DNA of 64,000 nucleotides from contig NZ_CP019445.1 in assembly GCF_001975225.1 (NCBI RefSeq), positions 186,001-250,000 on the forward strand, in the 5' to 3' direction. Made by a program: the position numbers and the translations under genes. Below, piece after piece: positions 22,625 through 33,554 of the stretch (its first letter is position 1; every line of letters begins with the position of its first letter). The notes below the pieces were generated by a model. That model searched no databases, had not been told where the DNA came from, and worked only from the letters and a program-made list of their open reading frames with translations. This DNA is from Kosakonia cowanii JCM 10956 = DSM 18146. Lineage in GTDB: Bacteria; Pseudomonadota; Gammaproteobacteria; Enterobacterales; Enterobacteriaceae.

Positions 22625-23650
22625 GTGAAACCGAAAAATCAGGTTGCGGCAGCAACCATGAAAGATGTTGCCATGAAAGCAAAGGTTTCTACGGCAACCG
22701 TATCCCGTGCATTAATGAACCCGGAAAAAGTGTCACAGGCGACCCGCAACCGCGTTGAGCAGGCCGCCATGGAAGTGGGCTACCTGCCACAGTCGATGGG
22801 CCGCAATGTGAAGCGCAATGAGTCCCGTACCCTGCTGGTGATTGTGCCGGATATCTGCGATCCCTTCTTCAGTGAGATTATCCGCGGCATCGAAGTGACC
22901 GCTGCGGAGCATGGCTACCTGGTACTGATTGGCGACTGCGCCCATCAAAATCAGCAGGAAAAGACCTTTATCGATCTGATCATCACCAAGCAAATTGATG
23001 GCATGCTGCTGCTCGGTTCACGTCTGCCGTTTGACGCCAGCATTGAAGAGCAGCGCAATTTACCGCCGATGGTGATGGCCAATGAGTTCGCGCCGGAGCT
23101 GGAGCTGCCGACGGTGCATATCGACAACCTGACCGCAGCCTTCAACGCTGTCTCTTACCTGCAAGAGCAGGGGCATCAACTGATTGGCTGTATCGCCGGC
23201 CCGGAAGAGATGCCGCTCTGCCACTATCGCTTACAGGGTTACGTGCAGGCGCCGCGCCGCGCGGGTGCGACGGTAGATAAGGAGTATATTACGCGCGGTG
23301 ATTTTACCTTCGAAGCCGGAGCGCAGGCGCTGGAGCAGCTTCTCTCCCTGCCGAAACCGCCGACGGCTCTCTTCTGCCATAGCGATGTGATGGCGCTCGG
23401 CGCACTGTCGCAGGCAAAACGCCGGGGCCTGAAGGTGCCGGAGGATCTGTCGATTATCGGCTTTGATAACATCTCGCTGGCAGAGTATTGCGACCCACCG
23501 CTCACTACCGTTGCGCAGCCGCGCTACGACATTGGGCGCGAAGCAATGCTGCTTCTGCTGGAGCAGTTGCAGGGCCACACGGTGAGCAGCGGCTCGCGAC
23601 TATTAGATTGTGAATTAATCCTGCGTGGCTCAACGCGAGCGCTAACGTAA
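22625..23650 (+). CDS. cytR: LacI-family repressor CytR
   Basis: Represses nucleoside uptake and catabolism genes together with CRP; cytidine is the inducer. 341 residues with a GTG start preceded by GAGGAG. HTH MKDVAMKAKVSTATVSRAL at about residues 12-30, hinge and periplasmic-binding-protein-like core follow, with the highly conserved FFSEIIRGIEVTAAEHGYL. Located between priA and ftsN exactly as in E. coli. Confidence 0.97.
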   Translation: MKPKNQVAAATMKDVAMKAKVSTATVSRALMNPEKVSQATRNRVEQAAMEVGYLPQSMGRNVKRNESRTLLVIVPDICDPFFSEIIRGIEVTAAEHGYLVLIGDCAHQNQQEKTFIDLIITKQIDGMLLLGSRLPFDASIEEQRNLPPMVMANEFAPELELPTVHIDNLTAAFNAVSYLQEQGHQLIGCIAGPEEMPLCHYRLQGYVQAPRRAGATVDKEYITRGDFTFEAGAQALEQLLSLPKPPTALFCHSDVMALGALSQAKRRGLKVPEDLSIIGFDNISLAEYCDPPLTTVAQPRYDIGREAMLLLLEQLQGHTVSSGSRLLDCELILRGSTRALT

Positions 23651-23745
23651 AGGCGGGGGCTTTCGGACGCCCTCTTCTGGTCAAAACCCCGTCGCTTAAG
23701 TAACATGGCGGGCTGTTAAACGAATATGAATACAGCGAAACGATA

Positions 23746-24738
23746 GTGGCCCAACGAGATTATGTACGCCGCAGCCAGTCGACTCCTGCGCGGCGAAAGA
23801 AGAGCACCTCAAAGAAAAAGCAGCGCAGCGCGCCTGCGGTCTCGCCAGCAATGGTCGCGATAGCGGCCGCCGTGCTGGTCGCCTTTATCGGTGGTTTGTA
23901 CTTTATTACGCATCATAAGAAAGAAGAGTCAGAATCCCTGCAGAACCAGAAAGTGACCGGTAACGGCCTGCCGCCGAAGCCGGAAGAGCGCTGGCGCTAT
24001 ATTAAAGAGCTGGAGAGCCGCCAGCCTGGCGTACGCGCGCCGACCGAGCCGACAGCCGGGGGCGAAGTGCAAAAACCGGAGCAGTTAACCGATGAGCAGC
24101 GCCAGCTGTTAGCCCAGATGCAGGCAGATATGCGCCAGACGCCGACGCAGCTCAATGAGGTGCCGTGGAACGAGCAGACGCCGGAGCAGCGCCAGCAAAC
24201 GTTGCAGCGTCAGCGCCAGGTTCAGCAGATGCAGCAGCAGCAGCAGCAGCAGTCTCAGTGGACGCAAAGCCAGCCGGTTCAGCAACCACGTACGCAGCCG
24301 CGCACCGTAGAACAGCAGCCTGCGCGCGTCGCCACGCCGCCACGCCAGACGCAGCAAGCGCAGCAGAAGCCGGCCACTAATTCGCAGCCCTATCAGGATC
24401 TGCTGCAAACGCCGCCGCACAGCAACGCCGCGCAGTCGAAAACGCAGCAGGCCGCGCCGGTAACGCGCGAAGCGGAAACGGCGAAGGCGCAGCCGACAGA
24501 GAAAAAAGATGAGCGTCGCTGGCTGATCCAGTGCGGCTCGTTCAAAGGCCAGGAGCAGGCGGAAACCGTCCGCGCGCAGCTGGCGTTTGAGGGCTTTGAC
24601 TCACGCATCACCAGCAATAATGGCTGGAATCGCGTTGTGATGGGCCCGCTGAAAGGCAAAGAGAGCGCCGAAGCCACCCTCGGCAAGCTGAAACTGGCCG
24701 GTCACGCAAACTGCATTCGACTTTCCGCCGGGGGTTGA
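23746..24738 (+). CDS. ftsN: Cell division protein FtsN
   Basis: Bitopic inner-membrane protein that triggers septal peptidoglycan synthesis by FtsWI. 330 residues with a GTG start, as in E. coli. Short basic cytoplasmic tail (RRSQSTPARRKK), one membrane span (about residues 35-55, MVAIAAAVLVAFIGGLYFI), a long glutamine-rich periplasmic linker including seven consecutive Q (about residues 163-169), and a C-terminal SPOR domain (about 255-328, WLIQCGSFKG...) that binds denuded glycan. Its stop codon overlaps the hslVU heat-shock promoter. Confidence 0.96.
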   Translation: MAQRDYVRRSQSTPARRKKSTSKKKQRSAPAVSPAMVAIAAAVLVAFIGGLYFITHHKKEESESLQNQKVTGNGLPPKPEERWRYIKELESRQPGVRAPTEPTAGGEVQKPEQLTDEQRQLLAQMQADMRQTPTQLNEVPWNEQTPEQRQQTLQRQRQVQQMQQQQQQQSQWTQSQPVQQPRTQPRTVEQQPARVATPPRQTQQAQQKPATNSQPYQDLLQTPPHSNAAQSKTQQAAPVTREAETAKAQPTEKKDERRWLIQCGSFKGQEQAETVRAQLAFEGFDSRITSNNGWNRVVMGPLKGKESAEATLGKLKLAGHANCIRLSAGG

Positions 24739-24761
24739 AACCCCCAAAATCTCCCCCATCT
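24734..24761 (+). promoter_or_regulatory. Sigma-32 heat-shock promoter of hslVU
   Basis: GTTGAAA (24734-24740) and CCCCATCT (24754-24761) separated by 13 bp, against the sigma-32 consensus CTTGAAA / CCCCATNT. The -35 element overlaps the ftsN stop codon. Sited 69 bp before hslV, as for the E. coli hslVU promoter. Confidence 0.85.
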
Positions 24762-24829
24762 ATAAATGCATTCTGCCCCGTACGCTGTGCGGGGCGCTGT
24801 ATGTGCTTTTGTAACCAAGGGGTCTGCTC

Positions 24830-25360
24830 GTGACAACAATCGTAAGCGTACGCCGTAACGGCCATGTCGTTATCGCCGGTGATGGCCAGGCCACACTGGG
24901 CAACACCGTGATGAAGGGCAACGTTAAAAAAGTTCGCCGTCTCTATAACGACAAAGTCATTGCAGGCTTTGCGGGCGGCACAGCGGATGCCTTCACGCTG
25001 TTTGAGCTTTTTGAACGCAAACTGGAAATGCACCAGGGTCACTTGGTGAAAGCCGCCGTCGAGCTGGCAAAGGACTGGCGTACCGATCGTATGCTGCGCA
25101 AGCTGGAAGCGCTGTTAGCGGTCGCCGACGAAACCGCGTCGCTGATCATCACCGGTAACGGCGATGTGATTCAGCCGGAAAATGACCTGATTGCCATTGG
25201 CTCCGGCGGACCATACGCCCAGGCCGCTGCCCGCGCACTGCTGGAGAACACCGAGCTTGGCGCGCGCGACATTGCTGAGAAGGCGTTGGGGATCGCAGGC
25301 GATATCTGCATCTACACCAACCACTTCCATACCATCGAAGAATTACCCGCTCAAGCGTAA
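24830..25360 (+). CDS. hslV: ATP-dependent protease HslVU, peptidase subunit HslV
   Basis: Proteasome beta-like threonine peptidase forming a double hexamer capped by HslU. 176 residues, GTG start. After removal of the initiator the catalytic Thr is exposed in [10 protein letters not shown]; the conserved GDGQATLG and TGNGDVI motifs are intact. It forms an operon with hslU (9-bp gap) under the sigma-32 promoter. Confidence 0.98.
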   Translation: MTTIVSVRRNGHVVIAGDGQATLGNTVMKGNVKKVRRLYNDKVIAGFAGGTADAFTLFELFERKLEMHQGHLVKAAVELAKDWRTDRMLRKLEALLAVADETASLIITGNGDVIQPENDLIAIGSGGPYAQAAARALLENTELGARDIAEKALGIAGDICIYTNHFHTIEELPAQA

Positions 25361-25369
25361 GGATCTCCC

Positions 25370-26704
25370 ATGTCTGAAATGACCCCACGCGAAATCGTCA
25401 GCGAACTGAATAAACACATCATCGGCCAGGACGCGGCAAAGCGCTCTGTGGCGATTGCTCTGCGTAACCGCTGGCGCCGTATGCAGCTCGATGAAGAGCT
25501 GCGTCACGAAGTGACACCAAAAAATATTCTGATGATCGGCCCGACCGGCGTTGGTAAAACCGAAATCGCCCGTCGTCTGGCAAAGCTCGCCAACGCGCCG
25601 TTTATCAAAGTGGAAGCGACCAAGTTCACCGAAGTTGGCTATGTCGGGAAAGAGGTGGATTCGATTATCCGCGATTTGACCGATGCCGCCGTGAAAATGG
25701 TGCGCAGCCAGTCAATTGACAGGAACCGCTACCGCGCCGAAGAGATGGCGGAAGAGCGCATTCTTGATGTGCTGATCCCGCCGGCGAAAAACAACTGGGG
25801 CCAGCCGGAACAGGCGGCAGAACCCTCTGCGGCGCGCCAATCCTTCCGTAAAAAACTGCGCGAAGGCCAGCTGGATGACAAAGAGATTGAGATCGATCTC
25901 GCCGCTGCGCCAATGGGCGTCGAGATCATGGCGCCTCCGGGCATGGAAGAGATGACCAACCAGCTGCAGTCGATGTTCCAGAACCTCGGCGGGCAGAAGC
26001 AGAAGCCGCGTAAGCTGAAAATCAAAGACGCGATGAAACTGCTGATCGAAGAGGAAGCGGCGAAGCTGGTGAACCCGGAAGAGCTGAAAGAGGAAGCGAT
26101 CGAAGCCGTTGAGCAGCACGGTATCGTCTTTATCGATGAGATCGACAAAATCTGTAAGCGCGGCGGTAACACCTCCGGCCCGGACGTCTCCCGCGAAGGC
26201 GTACAGCGCGACCTGCTGCCGCTGGTTGAGGGCTGCACCGTGTCGACCAAACACGGGATGGTGAAAACTGACCATATCCTGTTTATCGCGTCCGGCGCGT
26301 TCCAGGTTGCCAGCCCGTCAGATCTGATCCCGGAACTGCAGGGCCGTCTGCCGATCCGCGTTGAGCTGCAGGCGCTCACCGCGGAAGACTTTGAGCGCAT
26401 CCTCACCGAGCCAAACGCTTCTGTGACCGTGCAGTACAAAGCGCTGATGGCAACCGAAGGGGTGAATATCGAATTTACCGACGACGGCATTAAGCGTATC
26501 GCGCAGGCCGCATGGCAGGTGAACGAAAGCACCGAGAACATCGGCGCACGCCGTTTGCACACCGTGCTGGAGCGTTTGATGGAGGATATCTCCTACGACG
26601 CCAGCGATCTGGGCGGCGAAACCATTACCATTGATGCAGACTATGTGAGTAAACACCTTGATGCTTTAGTGGCGGATGAAGATCTGAGCCGTTTTATCTT
26701 ATAA
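25370..26704 (+). CDS. hslU: ATP-dependent protease HslVU, unfoldase subunit HslU
   Basis: AAA+ ring ATPase that unfolds substrates and feeds HslV. 444 residues, one more than E. coli. Walker A is [13 protein letters not shown] (about residues 57-69), Walker B is VFIDEIDKI (about 250), and a large intermediate domain lies between (about 110-240). The pore motif GYVGKEV follows Walker A. AAGGATC ribosome site. Second gene of the operon, closed by a terminator. Confidence 0.98.
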   Translation: MSEMTPREIVSELNKHIIGQDAAKRSVAIALRNRWRRMQLDEELRHEVTPKNILMIGPTGVGKTEIARRLAKLANAPFIKVEATKFTEVGYVGKEVDSIIRDLTDAAVKMVRSQSIDRNRYRAEEMAEERILDVLIPPAKNNWGQPEQAAEPSAARQSFRKKLREGQLDDKEIEIDLAAAPMGVEIMAPPGMEEMTNQLQSMFQNLGGQKQKPRKLKIKDAMKLLIEEEAAKLVNPEELKEEAIEAVEQHGIVFIDEIDKICKRGGNTSGPDVSREGVQRDLLPLVEGCTVSTKHGMVKTDHILFIASGAFQVASPSDLIPELQGRLPIRVELQALTAEDFERILTEPNASVTVQYKALMATEGVNIEFTDDGIKRIAQAAWQVNESTENIGARRLHTVLERLMEDISYDASDLGGETITIDADYVSKHLDALVADEDLSRFIL

Positions 26705-26733
26705 TCGCGCTCATACTCTTTTCATCACACTCG

Positions 26734-26757
26734 ATGGGGGCTTATGCCCCCATTTTT
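26734..26757 (+). terminator. Terminator after hslU, abutting menA
   Basis: Eight-bp stem ATGGGGGC/GCCCCCAT with a TTAT loop and a T5 tract. It ends only 13 bp before the menA start, and an in-frame ATG (26744) lies in the hairpin itself. Confidence 0.88.
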
Positions 26758-26770
26758 ATTGGCCGGACTT

Positions 26771-27700
26771 ATGAACGATACGCACTCTCTGAGCCTTACC
26801 CAGGCATGGCTGGAAAGCCTGCGACCGAAAACGTTGCCGCTGGCCTTTGCCGCTATCGTGGTGGGAACCGTGCTTGCCTGGTGGCAGGGCTACTTCGATC
26901 CGCTGGTGGCGGCGCTGGCGCTGATCACCGCCGGTTTGCTGCAAATCCTCTCTAACCTCGCGAATGATTACGGCGATGCCATTAAAGGCAGCGATAAGCC
27001 GGATCGCATCGGCCCGCTGCGCGGGATGCAGAAAGGGGCGATCTCCCTTGGGCAGATGAAGCGCGCGCTGCTTATCGTCATTGTGCTGAGCTGCGTGTCC
27101 GGGCTCTGGCTGGTAAGCGCCGCGACCCAGACGATGGCGGATTTTGTCGGCTTCCTCGCACTCGGCGGCCTGTCGATTATCGCCGCCATCACCTATACCG
27201 TCGGCAAGCGCCCGTATGGTTATCAGGGGCTGGGCGATATTTCGGTGCTCACCTTCTTCGGCTGGATAAGCGTGATGGGAAGCTGGTATTTGCAGGCGCA
27301 TACGCTGATTCCGGCGATCTTCCTGCCCGCGACCGCCTGCGGTTTGCTGGCGACGGCAGTGCTGAATATCAATAACCTGCGCGATATCGATAGCGATCGC
27401 GAGAACGGTAAACATACGCTAGTGGTGCGTTTAGGTCCGGTGAATGCCCGCCGTTATCACGCCGGTTTGCTGGCGGGCGCGCTGCTCTGCTTTGCGCTCT
27501 TCAACCTGATTTCGCTCCACAGCCTCTGGGGCTGGCTGTTTTTGCTTGCCGCACCGCTGCTGTTTAAACAGGCACGTTATGTGCTGCGTGAGCGCGATCC
27601 GCGCGCGATGCCGCCGATGCTCGAACGCACCGTGAAAGGCGCGCTGCTGACTAATCTCCTGTTTGTACTGGGGATTATTTTGAGCAAGACGCTCGCCTGA
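26771..27700 (+). CDS. menA: 1,4-dihydroxy-2-naphthoate octaprenyltransferase
   Basis: UbiA-family inner-membrane prenyltransferase that attaches octaprenyl diphosphate to dihydroxynaphthoate in menaquinone synthesis. 309 residues from [16 protein letters not shown]. Aspartate-rich motifs are [11 protein letters not shown] (about residue 72) and [14 protein letters not shown] (about residue 204); eight to nine hydrophobic spans follow. Ribosome site is weak. A start nine codons upstream (26744) would fall inside the hslU terminator stem and adds residues not found in E. coli MenA. Confidence 0.95.
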   Translation: MNDTHSLSLTQAWLESLRPKTLPLAFAAIVVGTVLAWWQGYFDPLVAALALITAGLLQILSNLANDYGDAIKGSDKPDRIGPLRGMQKGAISLGQMKRALLIVIVLSCVSGLWLVSAATQTMADFVGFLALGGLSIIAAITYTVGKRPYGYQGLGDISVLTFFGWISVMGSWYLQAHTLIPAIFLPATACGLLATAVLNINNLRDIDSDRENGKHTLVVRLGPVNARRYHAGLLAGALLCFALFNLISLHSLWGWLFLLAAPLLFKQARYVLRERDPRAMPPMLERTVKGALLTNLLFVLGIILSKTLA

Positions 27701-27792
27701 GTGCCAAAGAACAATTAAAAATTGATGCTTTTGCCAACAGCGCGCGATGCGCGATATACTTACGGCTCTCGCAGCAACTGAACGTAAATCCT

Positions 27793-28278
27793 ATGAAATA
27801 CGATACTTCTGAGCTTTGTGACATCTACCAGGAAGAGGTCAACGTCGTCGAACCGCTGTTCTCCAACTTTGGCGGTCGCTCCTCTTTCGGCGGGCAAATC
27901 ATCACGGTGAAATGTTTCGAGGATAACGGGTTGCTTTACGATCTGCTCGAACAGAATGGCCGTGGTCGCGTGCTGGTAGTCGACGGCGGCGGTTCTGTAC
28001 GCCGGGCGTTAGTCGACGCCGATCTCGCGCGTCTGGCGGCGCAAAACGAGTGGGAAGGGATGGTGGTCTACGGCGCGGTGCGCCAGGTGGACGATCTGGA
28101 AGAGCTGGATATCGGCATCCAGGCGATGGCCGCGATCCCGGTTGGCGCAGCGGGCGAAGGCATTGGCGAAAGCGATATTCGCGTCAACTTCGGCGGCGTG
28201 ACCTTCTTCTCCGGTGACCATCTTTATGCCGATAACACCGGCATTATTCTCGCCGAAGATCCTCTCGATATCGAATAA
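27793..28278 (+). CDS. rraA: Regulator of ribonuclease activity A
   Basis: Trimeric protein that binds the C-terminal scaffold of RNase E and lowers RNA decay. 161 residues, the E. coli length, starting [16 protein letters not shown]. Despite its methyltransferase-like family label it is not a MenG methyltransferase. Conserved GGRSSFGG and [15 protein letters not shown] blocks are visible. Follows menA by 92 bp; own terminator. Confidence 0.97.
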   Translation: MKYDTSELCDIYQEEVNVVEPLFSNFGGRSSFGGQIITVKCFEDNGLLYDLLEQNGRGRVLVVDGGGSVRRALVDADLARLAAQNEWEGMVVYGAVRQVDDLEELDIGIQAMAAIPVGAAGEGIGESDIRVNFGGVTFFSGDHLYADNTGIILAEDPLDIE

Positions 28279-28281
28279 ACG

Positions 28282-28308
28282 AAAGGGCACCTGAAGGTGC
28301 CCTTTTTT
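28282..28308 (+). terminator. Terminator after rraA
   Basis: Stem AAAGGGCACC/GGTGCCCTTT with a TGAA loop and T6, beginning 3 bp after the rraA stop. Confidence 0.93.
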
Positions 28309-28345
28309 GTCGCTGCCGAATGCAATGGCGCTTAACTATTTTGCT

Positions 28346-28471
28346 TAATACGCGAAAGATTTCGTGTTGTGGCAAGGCGGCAAGCAAGTGAATCCCCGGG
28401 AGCATAGATCACTATGTGACCGGGGTGAGCGTGCGCAGCCAATGCCGCTACGGCACGAAAGATAAAGCGTA
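28346..28471. repeat. ERIC (IRU) element between rraA and zapB
   Basis: About 126 bp. The core GTGAATCCCCGGGAGCATAGA and the later GTGACCGGGGTGAGCG, followed by GCGCAGCCAATGC, match the central inverted repeat of enterobacterial repetitive intergenic consensus elements. The outer parts (ATACGCGAAAGATTTCGTG and its counterpart GGCACGAAAGATAAAGCG) are diverged. The element ends next to the zapB stop codon, so it would lie in the zapB 3'UTR. Boundaries are approximate. Confidence 0.85.
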
Positions 28472-28472
28472 A

Positions 28473-28718
28473 TTACACTTCTTCCATGCGGCCCAGCAGC
28501 GCCTGCAGACGCTCCTGCCAGCCGTGCTGCTGCTCGCGCAGCTGTTGGTTTTCGCGCTCCAGCTCTTCACGGCTCTGGTGTGCAGAATGAACGTCCTGCG
28601 ACAGGCTGTTGTTCTTCTCTTTCAATTCTTCGATTTCCATCTGCAGCAGCGTGATGGTATCAATCGCCTGCTGTACTTTTGCTTCCAGTTTCTCAAACAC
28701 TTCTAATGACATAGTCAT
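28473..28718 (-). CDS. zapB: Cell division protein ZapB
   Basis: Small all-coiled-coil protein that stimulates Z-ring assembly through ZapA. 81 residues from [15 protein letters not shown]; the whole chain is heptad-like ([30 protein letters not shown]). AGGAG lies four to five bases ahead of ATG 28718; the second ATG two codons later is an alternative. The frame is open further upstream without support. Divergent from glpF by 493 bp. Confidence 0.96.
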   Translation of the reverse strand: MTMSLEVFEKLEAKVQQAIDTITLLQMEIEELKEKNNSLSQDVHSAHQSREELERENQQLREQQHGWQERLQALLGRMEEV

Positions 28719-29211
28719 ACTTCTCCTGAGTGGCAAGGCGTTGATGGACTTACACCTCATTATTCGCCAGACAAATAGGTTACCCCTCTGCCCGCTAAAT
28801 TATGCGTGTCTTTAAGCGTCCTCGTCCCGCAGAGCGGCGACGCCTTAATACAATGAGCGGATTTCGCTTGTTACCGATTGTATGAATCGCGCCAGCCCCT
28901 GTCCAGCGTGGAGCGGCGCTGTTTGCGCTTTGCAACACTTTTCGTCCTCGTCCTGGTGCAATCCGCTTCGCTACCCCGTAATTGTTAATGCCCGGGTTAC
29001 AAAAATGATTCAGCTCTCATTTCGTATTGGTGCAAAAACGCGCGCCGCCGCTCGTAAACGCTCATTTTATTGACGCAGTACACACATTTCGATTTCGATA
29101 TTTCTCGTTTTTGCTCGTTAACGATAAATTAACACTATGTCTACAGGACATCATGGGGGTGCTGTTTCCCTCATGCCTACAATAACCATTAAACTTCTGC
29201 AGGATCCGATT
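28719..29211. promoter_or_regulatory. Long zapB-glpF intergenic region with glpFKX control sites
   Basis: A 493-bp gap. The right-hand 130 bp resemble the E. coli glpF promoter region: ACACACATTTCGATTTCGATATTTCTCG (two stretches, 29081-29107) and TGCTCGTTAACGATAAAT (29112-29129) look like GlpR operators, the latter with the inverted TCGTTAACGA core. CRP sites are expected here but I could not place one confidently. Between 28760 and 29060 I see no convincing gene, RNA or repeat. Confidence 0.65.
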
Positions 29212-30063
29212 ATGAGTCAGACACCAACCGTAAAAGGCCAGTGCATTGCCGAGTTTCTCGGTACCGGGTTGTTGATTTTCTTCGGCGTGGGATGTGTTGC
29301 AGCGTTAAAAGTGGCGGGTGCCACCTTTGGCCAGTGGGAAATCAGTATTATCTGGGGTTTGGGCGTGGCGATGGCCATCTACCTGACCGCAGGGGTTTCC
29401 GGCGCGCATCTTAATCCGGCTGTAACCATTGCACTTTGGCTCTTCGCGAGCTTTGACGGACGCAAAGTTGTTCCTTTTATTTTTTCTCAATTTGCCGGCG
29501 CGTTTTGCGCGGCTGCACTTGTTTACGGGCTTTACTACAATCTTTTCCTCGACTTCGAACAGACGCACAATATGGTACGCGGCAGCGTCGAAAGTCTTGA
29601 TCTGGCTGGTATCTTTTCAACCTACCCCAACCCGCACATCAATTTTGTGCAGGCCTTCGCTGTTGAGATGGTAATTACCGCTATTCTGATGGGCGTGATT
29701 ATGGCGCTGGGCGATGATGGCAACGGCGTGCCGCGCGGCCCAATGGCGCCGCTGCTGATCGGTCTGCTGATCGCGGTCATTGGTGCTTCCATGGGTCCGC
29801 TCACCGGCTTTGCCATGAACCCGGCGCGTGACCTGGGACCGAAGACCTTCGCCTGGCTCGCTGGCTGGGGTAACGTCGCCTTTACCGGCGGCAAAGATAT
29901 TCCCTACTTCCTCGTGCCGCTGTTTGGGCCGATTGTAGGCGCGGCGCTTGGCGCGTTCAGCTATCGCAAACTGATCGCCCGCCATCTGCCGTCTGGAACC
30001 AGTGAGGCTGCGAAAGAGAAAGGCACCGCCTCCACCACGGCTCAACAAAAAGCTTCGCTGTAA
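29212..30063 (+). CDS. glpF: Glycerol facilitator GlpF
   Basis: Aquaglyceroporin for passive glycerol entry; six membrane spans plus two half-helices. 283 residues from MSQTPTVKGQCIAEF. The two NPA motifs are present: GAHLNPAVTIA (about residue 68) and FAMNPARDLGP (about residue 203), the latter with the filter arginine. ATG 29212 has AGGA upstream; the frame runs 25 codons further but through promoter sequence. The C-terminal tail is diverged from E. coli. First gene of glpFKX. Confidence 0.97.
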   Translation: MSQTPTVKGQCIAEFLGTGLLIFFGVGCVAALKVAGATFGQWEISIIWGLGVAMAIYLTAGVSGAHLNPAVTIALWLFASFDGRKVVPFIFSQFAGAFCAAALVYGLYYNLFLDFEQTHNMVRGSVESLDLAGIFSTYPNPHINFVQAFAVEMVITAILMGVIMALGDDGNGVPRGPMAPLLIGLLIAVIGASMGPLTGFAMNPARDLGPKTFAWLAGWGNVAFTGGKDIPYFLVPLFGPIVGAALGAFSYRKLIARHLPSGTSEAAKEKGTASTTAQQKASL

Positions 30064-31593
<1,530 letters not shown>

Positions 31594-31602
31594 CCGCTCC
31601 AC

Positions 31603-31630
31603 TTATGCCCTCTCCCTGCCGGGAGGGGGC
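31603..31630. repeat. CCCTCTCC-type palindrome after glpK
   Basis: Twelve-bp stem ATGCCCTCTCCC/GGGAGGGGGCAT with a TGCC loop, 10 bp beyond the glpK stop, between glpK and glpX. No U-tract, so more likely an mRNA-stabilising or attenuating hairpin than a full terminator. Confidence 0.72.
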
Positions 31631-31700
31631 ATCTGCCTCACCCCCCTCCTCTTTTCACTGTGTTAAACTTCGCGCAATTTCTTTCAAAACTGAGTGTGTG

Positions 31701-32711
31701 ATGAAACGAGAACTTGCCATCGAATTCTCCCGTGTTACCGAAGCTGCGGCGCTGGCTGGCTATAAGTGGCTGGGGCGCGGCGATAAAAACACGGCGGACG
31801 GCGCAGCGGTACACGCTATGCGCATTATGCTCAACCAGGTCAACATTGACGGCACGATTGTCATCGGCGAAGGGGAGATCGACGAAGCGCCGATGCTCTT
31901 TATCGGTGAGAAAGTGGGCACCGGCAAAGGCGACGCGGTGGATATTGCCGTCGATCCGATTGAAGGGACACGCATGACGGCGATGGGCCAGGCCAACGCG
32001 CTGGCGGTGCTGGCGGTCGGTGACAAAGGCTGCTTCCTCAACGCACCGGACATGTATATGGAAAAGCTGATCGTCGGCCCCGGTGCCAGAGGCGCTATCG
32101 ATCTCAACCTGCCCTTAGCCGACAACCTGCGCAATATCGCCGCCGCGCTCGGTAAACCGCTCAGCGAGCTGACGGTCACCATTCTTGCCAAGCCGCGCCA
32201 TGATGCGACCATCGCCGAGTTACAGGCGCTGGGCGTGCGCGTGTTTGCCATTCCTGACGGCGATGTCGCCGCCTCGATCCTCACCTGCATGCCCGACAGC
32301 GAAGTGGATGTGCTGTATGGGATTGGCGGCGCGCCGGAAGGCGTGGTGTCGGCGGCGGTGATCCGCGCCCTGGATGGCGATATGCAAGGCCGACTGCTGG
32401 CGCGTCACCAGGTGAAAGGCGACAGCGAAGAGAACCGCCGTATCGGCGAGCAGGAGCTGAAACGCTGCCGCGGTATGGGCATTGAAGCGGGCAATGTGCT
32501 GCGCCTCGATGAGATGGCGCGCAGCGATAATGTTATCTTCTCTGCTACCGGCATCACCAAAGGCGATCTGCTGGATGGTATTACGCGCAAAGGCAATATG
32601 GCGACCACCGAGACGCTGCTGATCCGCGGTAAATCGCGCACCATTCGCCGGATTCAATCGATCCATTATCTGGATCGTAAAGACCCGGACGTACAACGAC
32701 ATATACTGTAA
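31701..32711 (+). CDS. glpX: Fructose-1,6-bisphosphatase class II
   Basis: Mn-dependent gluconeogenic phosphatase giving fructose 6-phosphate from the triose phosphates made by glycerol use. 336 residues from MKRELAIEFSRVTEAA. Metal and phosphate motifs GEGEIDEAPML and VDPIEGTRM (lithium-sensitive phosphatase fold) are intact. The frame is open 43 codons upstream, crossing the glpK end and the palindrome, and is rejected. Third gene of the glp operon. Confidence 0.97.
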   Translation: MKRELAIEFSRVTEAAALAGYKWLGRGDKNTADGAAVHAMRIMLNQVNIDGTIVIGEGEIDEAPMLFIGEKVGTGKGDAVDIAVDPIEGTRMTAMGQANALAVLAVGDKGCFLNAPDMYMEKLIVGPGARGAIDLNLPLADNLRNIAAALGKPLSELTVTILAKPRHDATIAELQALGVRVFAIPDGDVAASILTCMPDSEVDVLYGIGGAPEGVVSAAVIRALDGDMQGRLLARHQVKGDSEENRRIGEQELKRCRGMGIEAGNVLRLDEMARSDNVIFSATGITKGDLLDGITRKGNMATTETLLIRGKSRTIRRIQSIHYLDRKDPDVQRHIL

Positions 32712-32807
32712 GTCTATTTGTTGAATTGAGCTTTCCGGCCCGCACGGGCTGGAAATCTCAGGCGACAACCACCAGGATAAGGCAACGTTACAGAACAGGA
32801 GAGAACC

Positions 32808-33554
32808 ATGGCGGATTGGGTAACAGGAAAAGTCACAAAGGTGGAATTCTGGACCGATGCACTCTTCAGCCTCACCGTACATGCCCCCGTTCAACCCTTC
32901 ACTGCCGGACAGTTCGCCAAGCTTGGGCTGGAGATTGACGGCGAGCGCGTGCAGCGCGCTTACTCCTACGTCAACGCGCCGAGCAATCCCGATCTTGAGT
33001 TCTACCTCGTCACCGTTCCGGAAGGCAAACTGAGCCCGCGCCTGGCCGCCCTGCAACCGGGCGATGAGCTGTTAATTGTCAGCGAAGCCGCCGGCTTTTT
33101 CGTGCTGGAAGAGGTACCGGAGTGCGAGACGCTGTGGATGCTGGCGACCGGCACGGCCATCGGGCCTTATCTGTCGATGCTGCAAGAGGGGAAAGATCTT
33201 GAACGGTTCAAAAATATCGTCCTGCTGCACGCGGTGCGCTACGGCGCGGACTTAAGCTACCTGCCGCTGATGCTGGAACTGCAAAAGCGCTATGAAGGGA
33301 AGCTGCGCATTCAGACGGTGGTCAGCCGCGAGACGCTCTCCGGCTCTTTAACCGGGCGCGTGCCGGCGCTGATTGAGAGTGGCGCCCTTGAGGAAGCGGT
33401 AGGTCTGCCACTGACCGCCGAGACCAGCCATGTGATGCTGTGCGGTAATCCGCAGATGGTGCGCGACACCACACAGTTGCTGAAAGATACCCGGCAGATG
33501 GCCAAACACCTGCGCCGCCGTCCGGGGCATATCACCGCTGAGCACTACTGGTAA
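32808..33554 (+). CDS. fpr: Ferredoxin/flavodoxin--NADP+ reductase
   Basis: FAD enzyme passing electrons from NADPH to flavodoxin and ferredoxin, for radical-SAM enzyme activation and oxidative-stress repair. 248 residues. RAYSYVNAPSNPDLEFY is the FAD-binding RxYS block (about residues 50-66) and ATGTAIGPYLSML the NADP block (about 115). Strong AGGAGAG ribosome site. In E. coli it is a SoxS target; I did not identify a convincing soxbox. Confidence 0.97.
   Translation: MADWVTGKVTKVEFWTDALFSLTVHAPVQPFTAGQFAKLGLEIDGERVQRAYSYVNAPSNPDLEFYLVTVPEGKLSPRLAALQPGDELLIVSEAAGFFVLEEVPECETLWMLATGTAIGPYLSMLQEGKDLERFKNIVLLHAVRYGADLSYLPLMLELQKRYEGKLRIQTVVSRETLSGSLTGRVPALIESGALEEAVGLPLTAETSHVMLCGNPQMVRDTTQLLKDTRQMAKHLRRRPGHITAEHYW

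Noticed and set aside
24230..24260. CAG repeat tract in ftsN as a possible slippage or phase-variation site
   Set aside because: The tract is short (seven Gln codons), in frame, and FtsN linkers are normally glutamine-rich; no sign of disruption.
28882..29073. 63-codon open frame in the zapB-glpF gap
   Set aside because: No ribosome site, odd composition and overlap with the glpF control region; nothing supports translation.
29137..29211. N-terminal extension of GlpF by 25 codons
   Set aside because: It has no counterpart in GlpF and runs through the promoter; ATG 29212 has the ribosome site and the known N-terminus.
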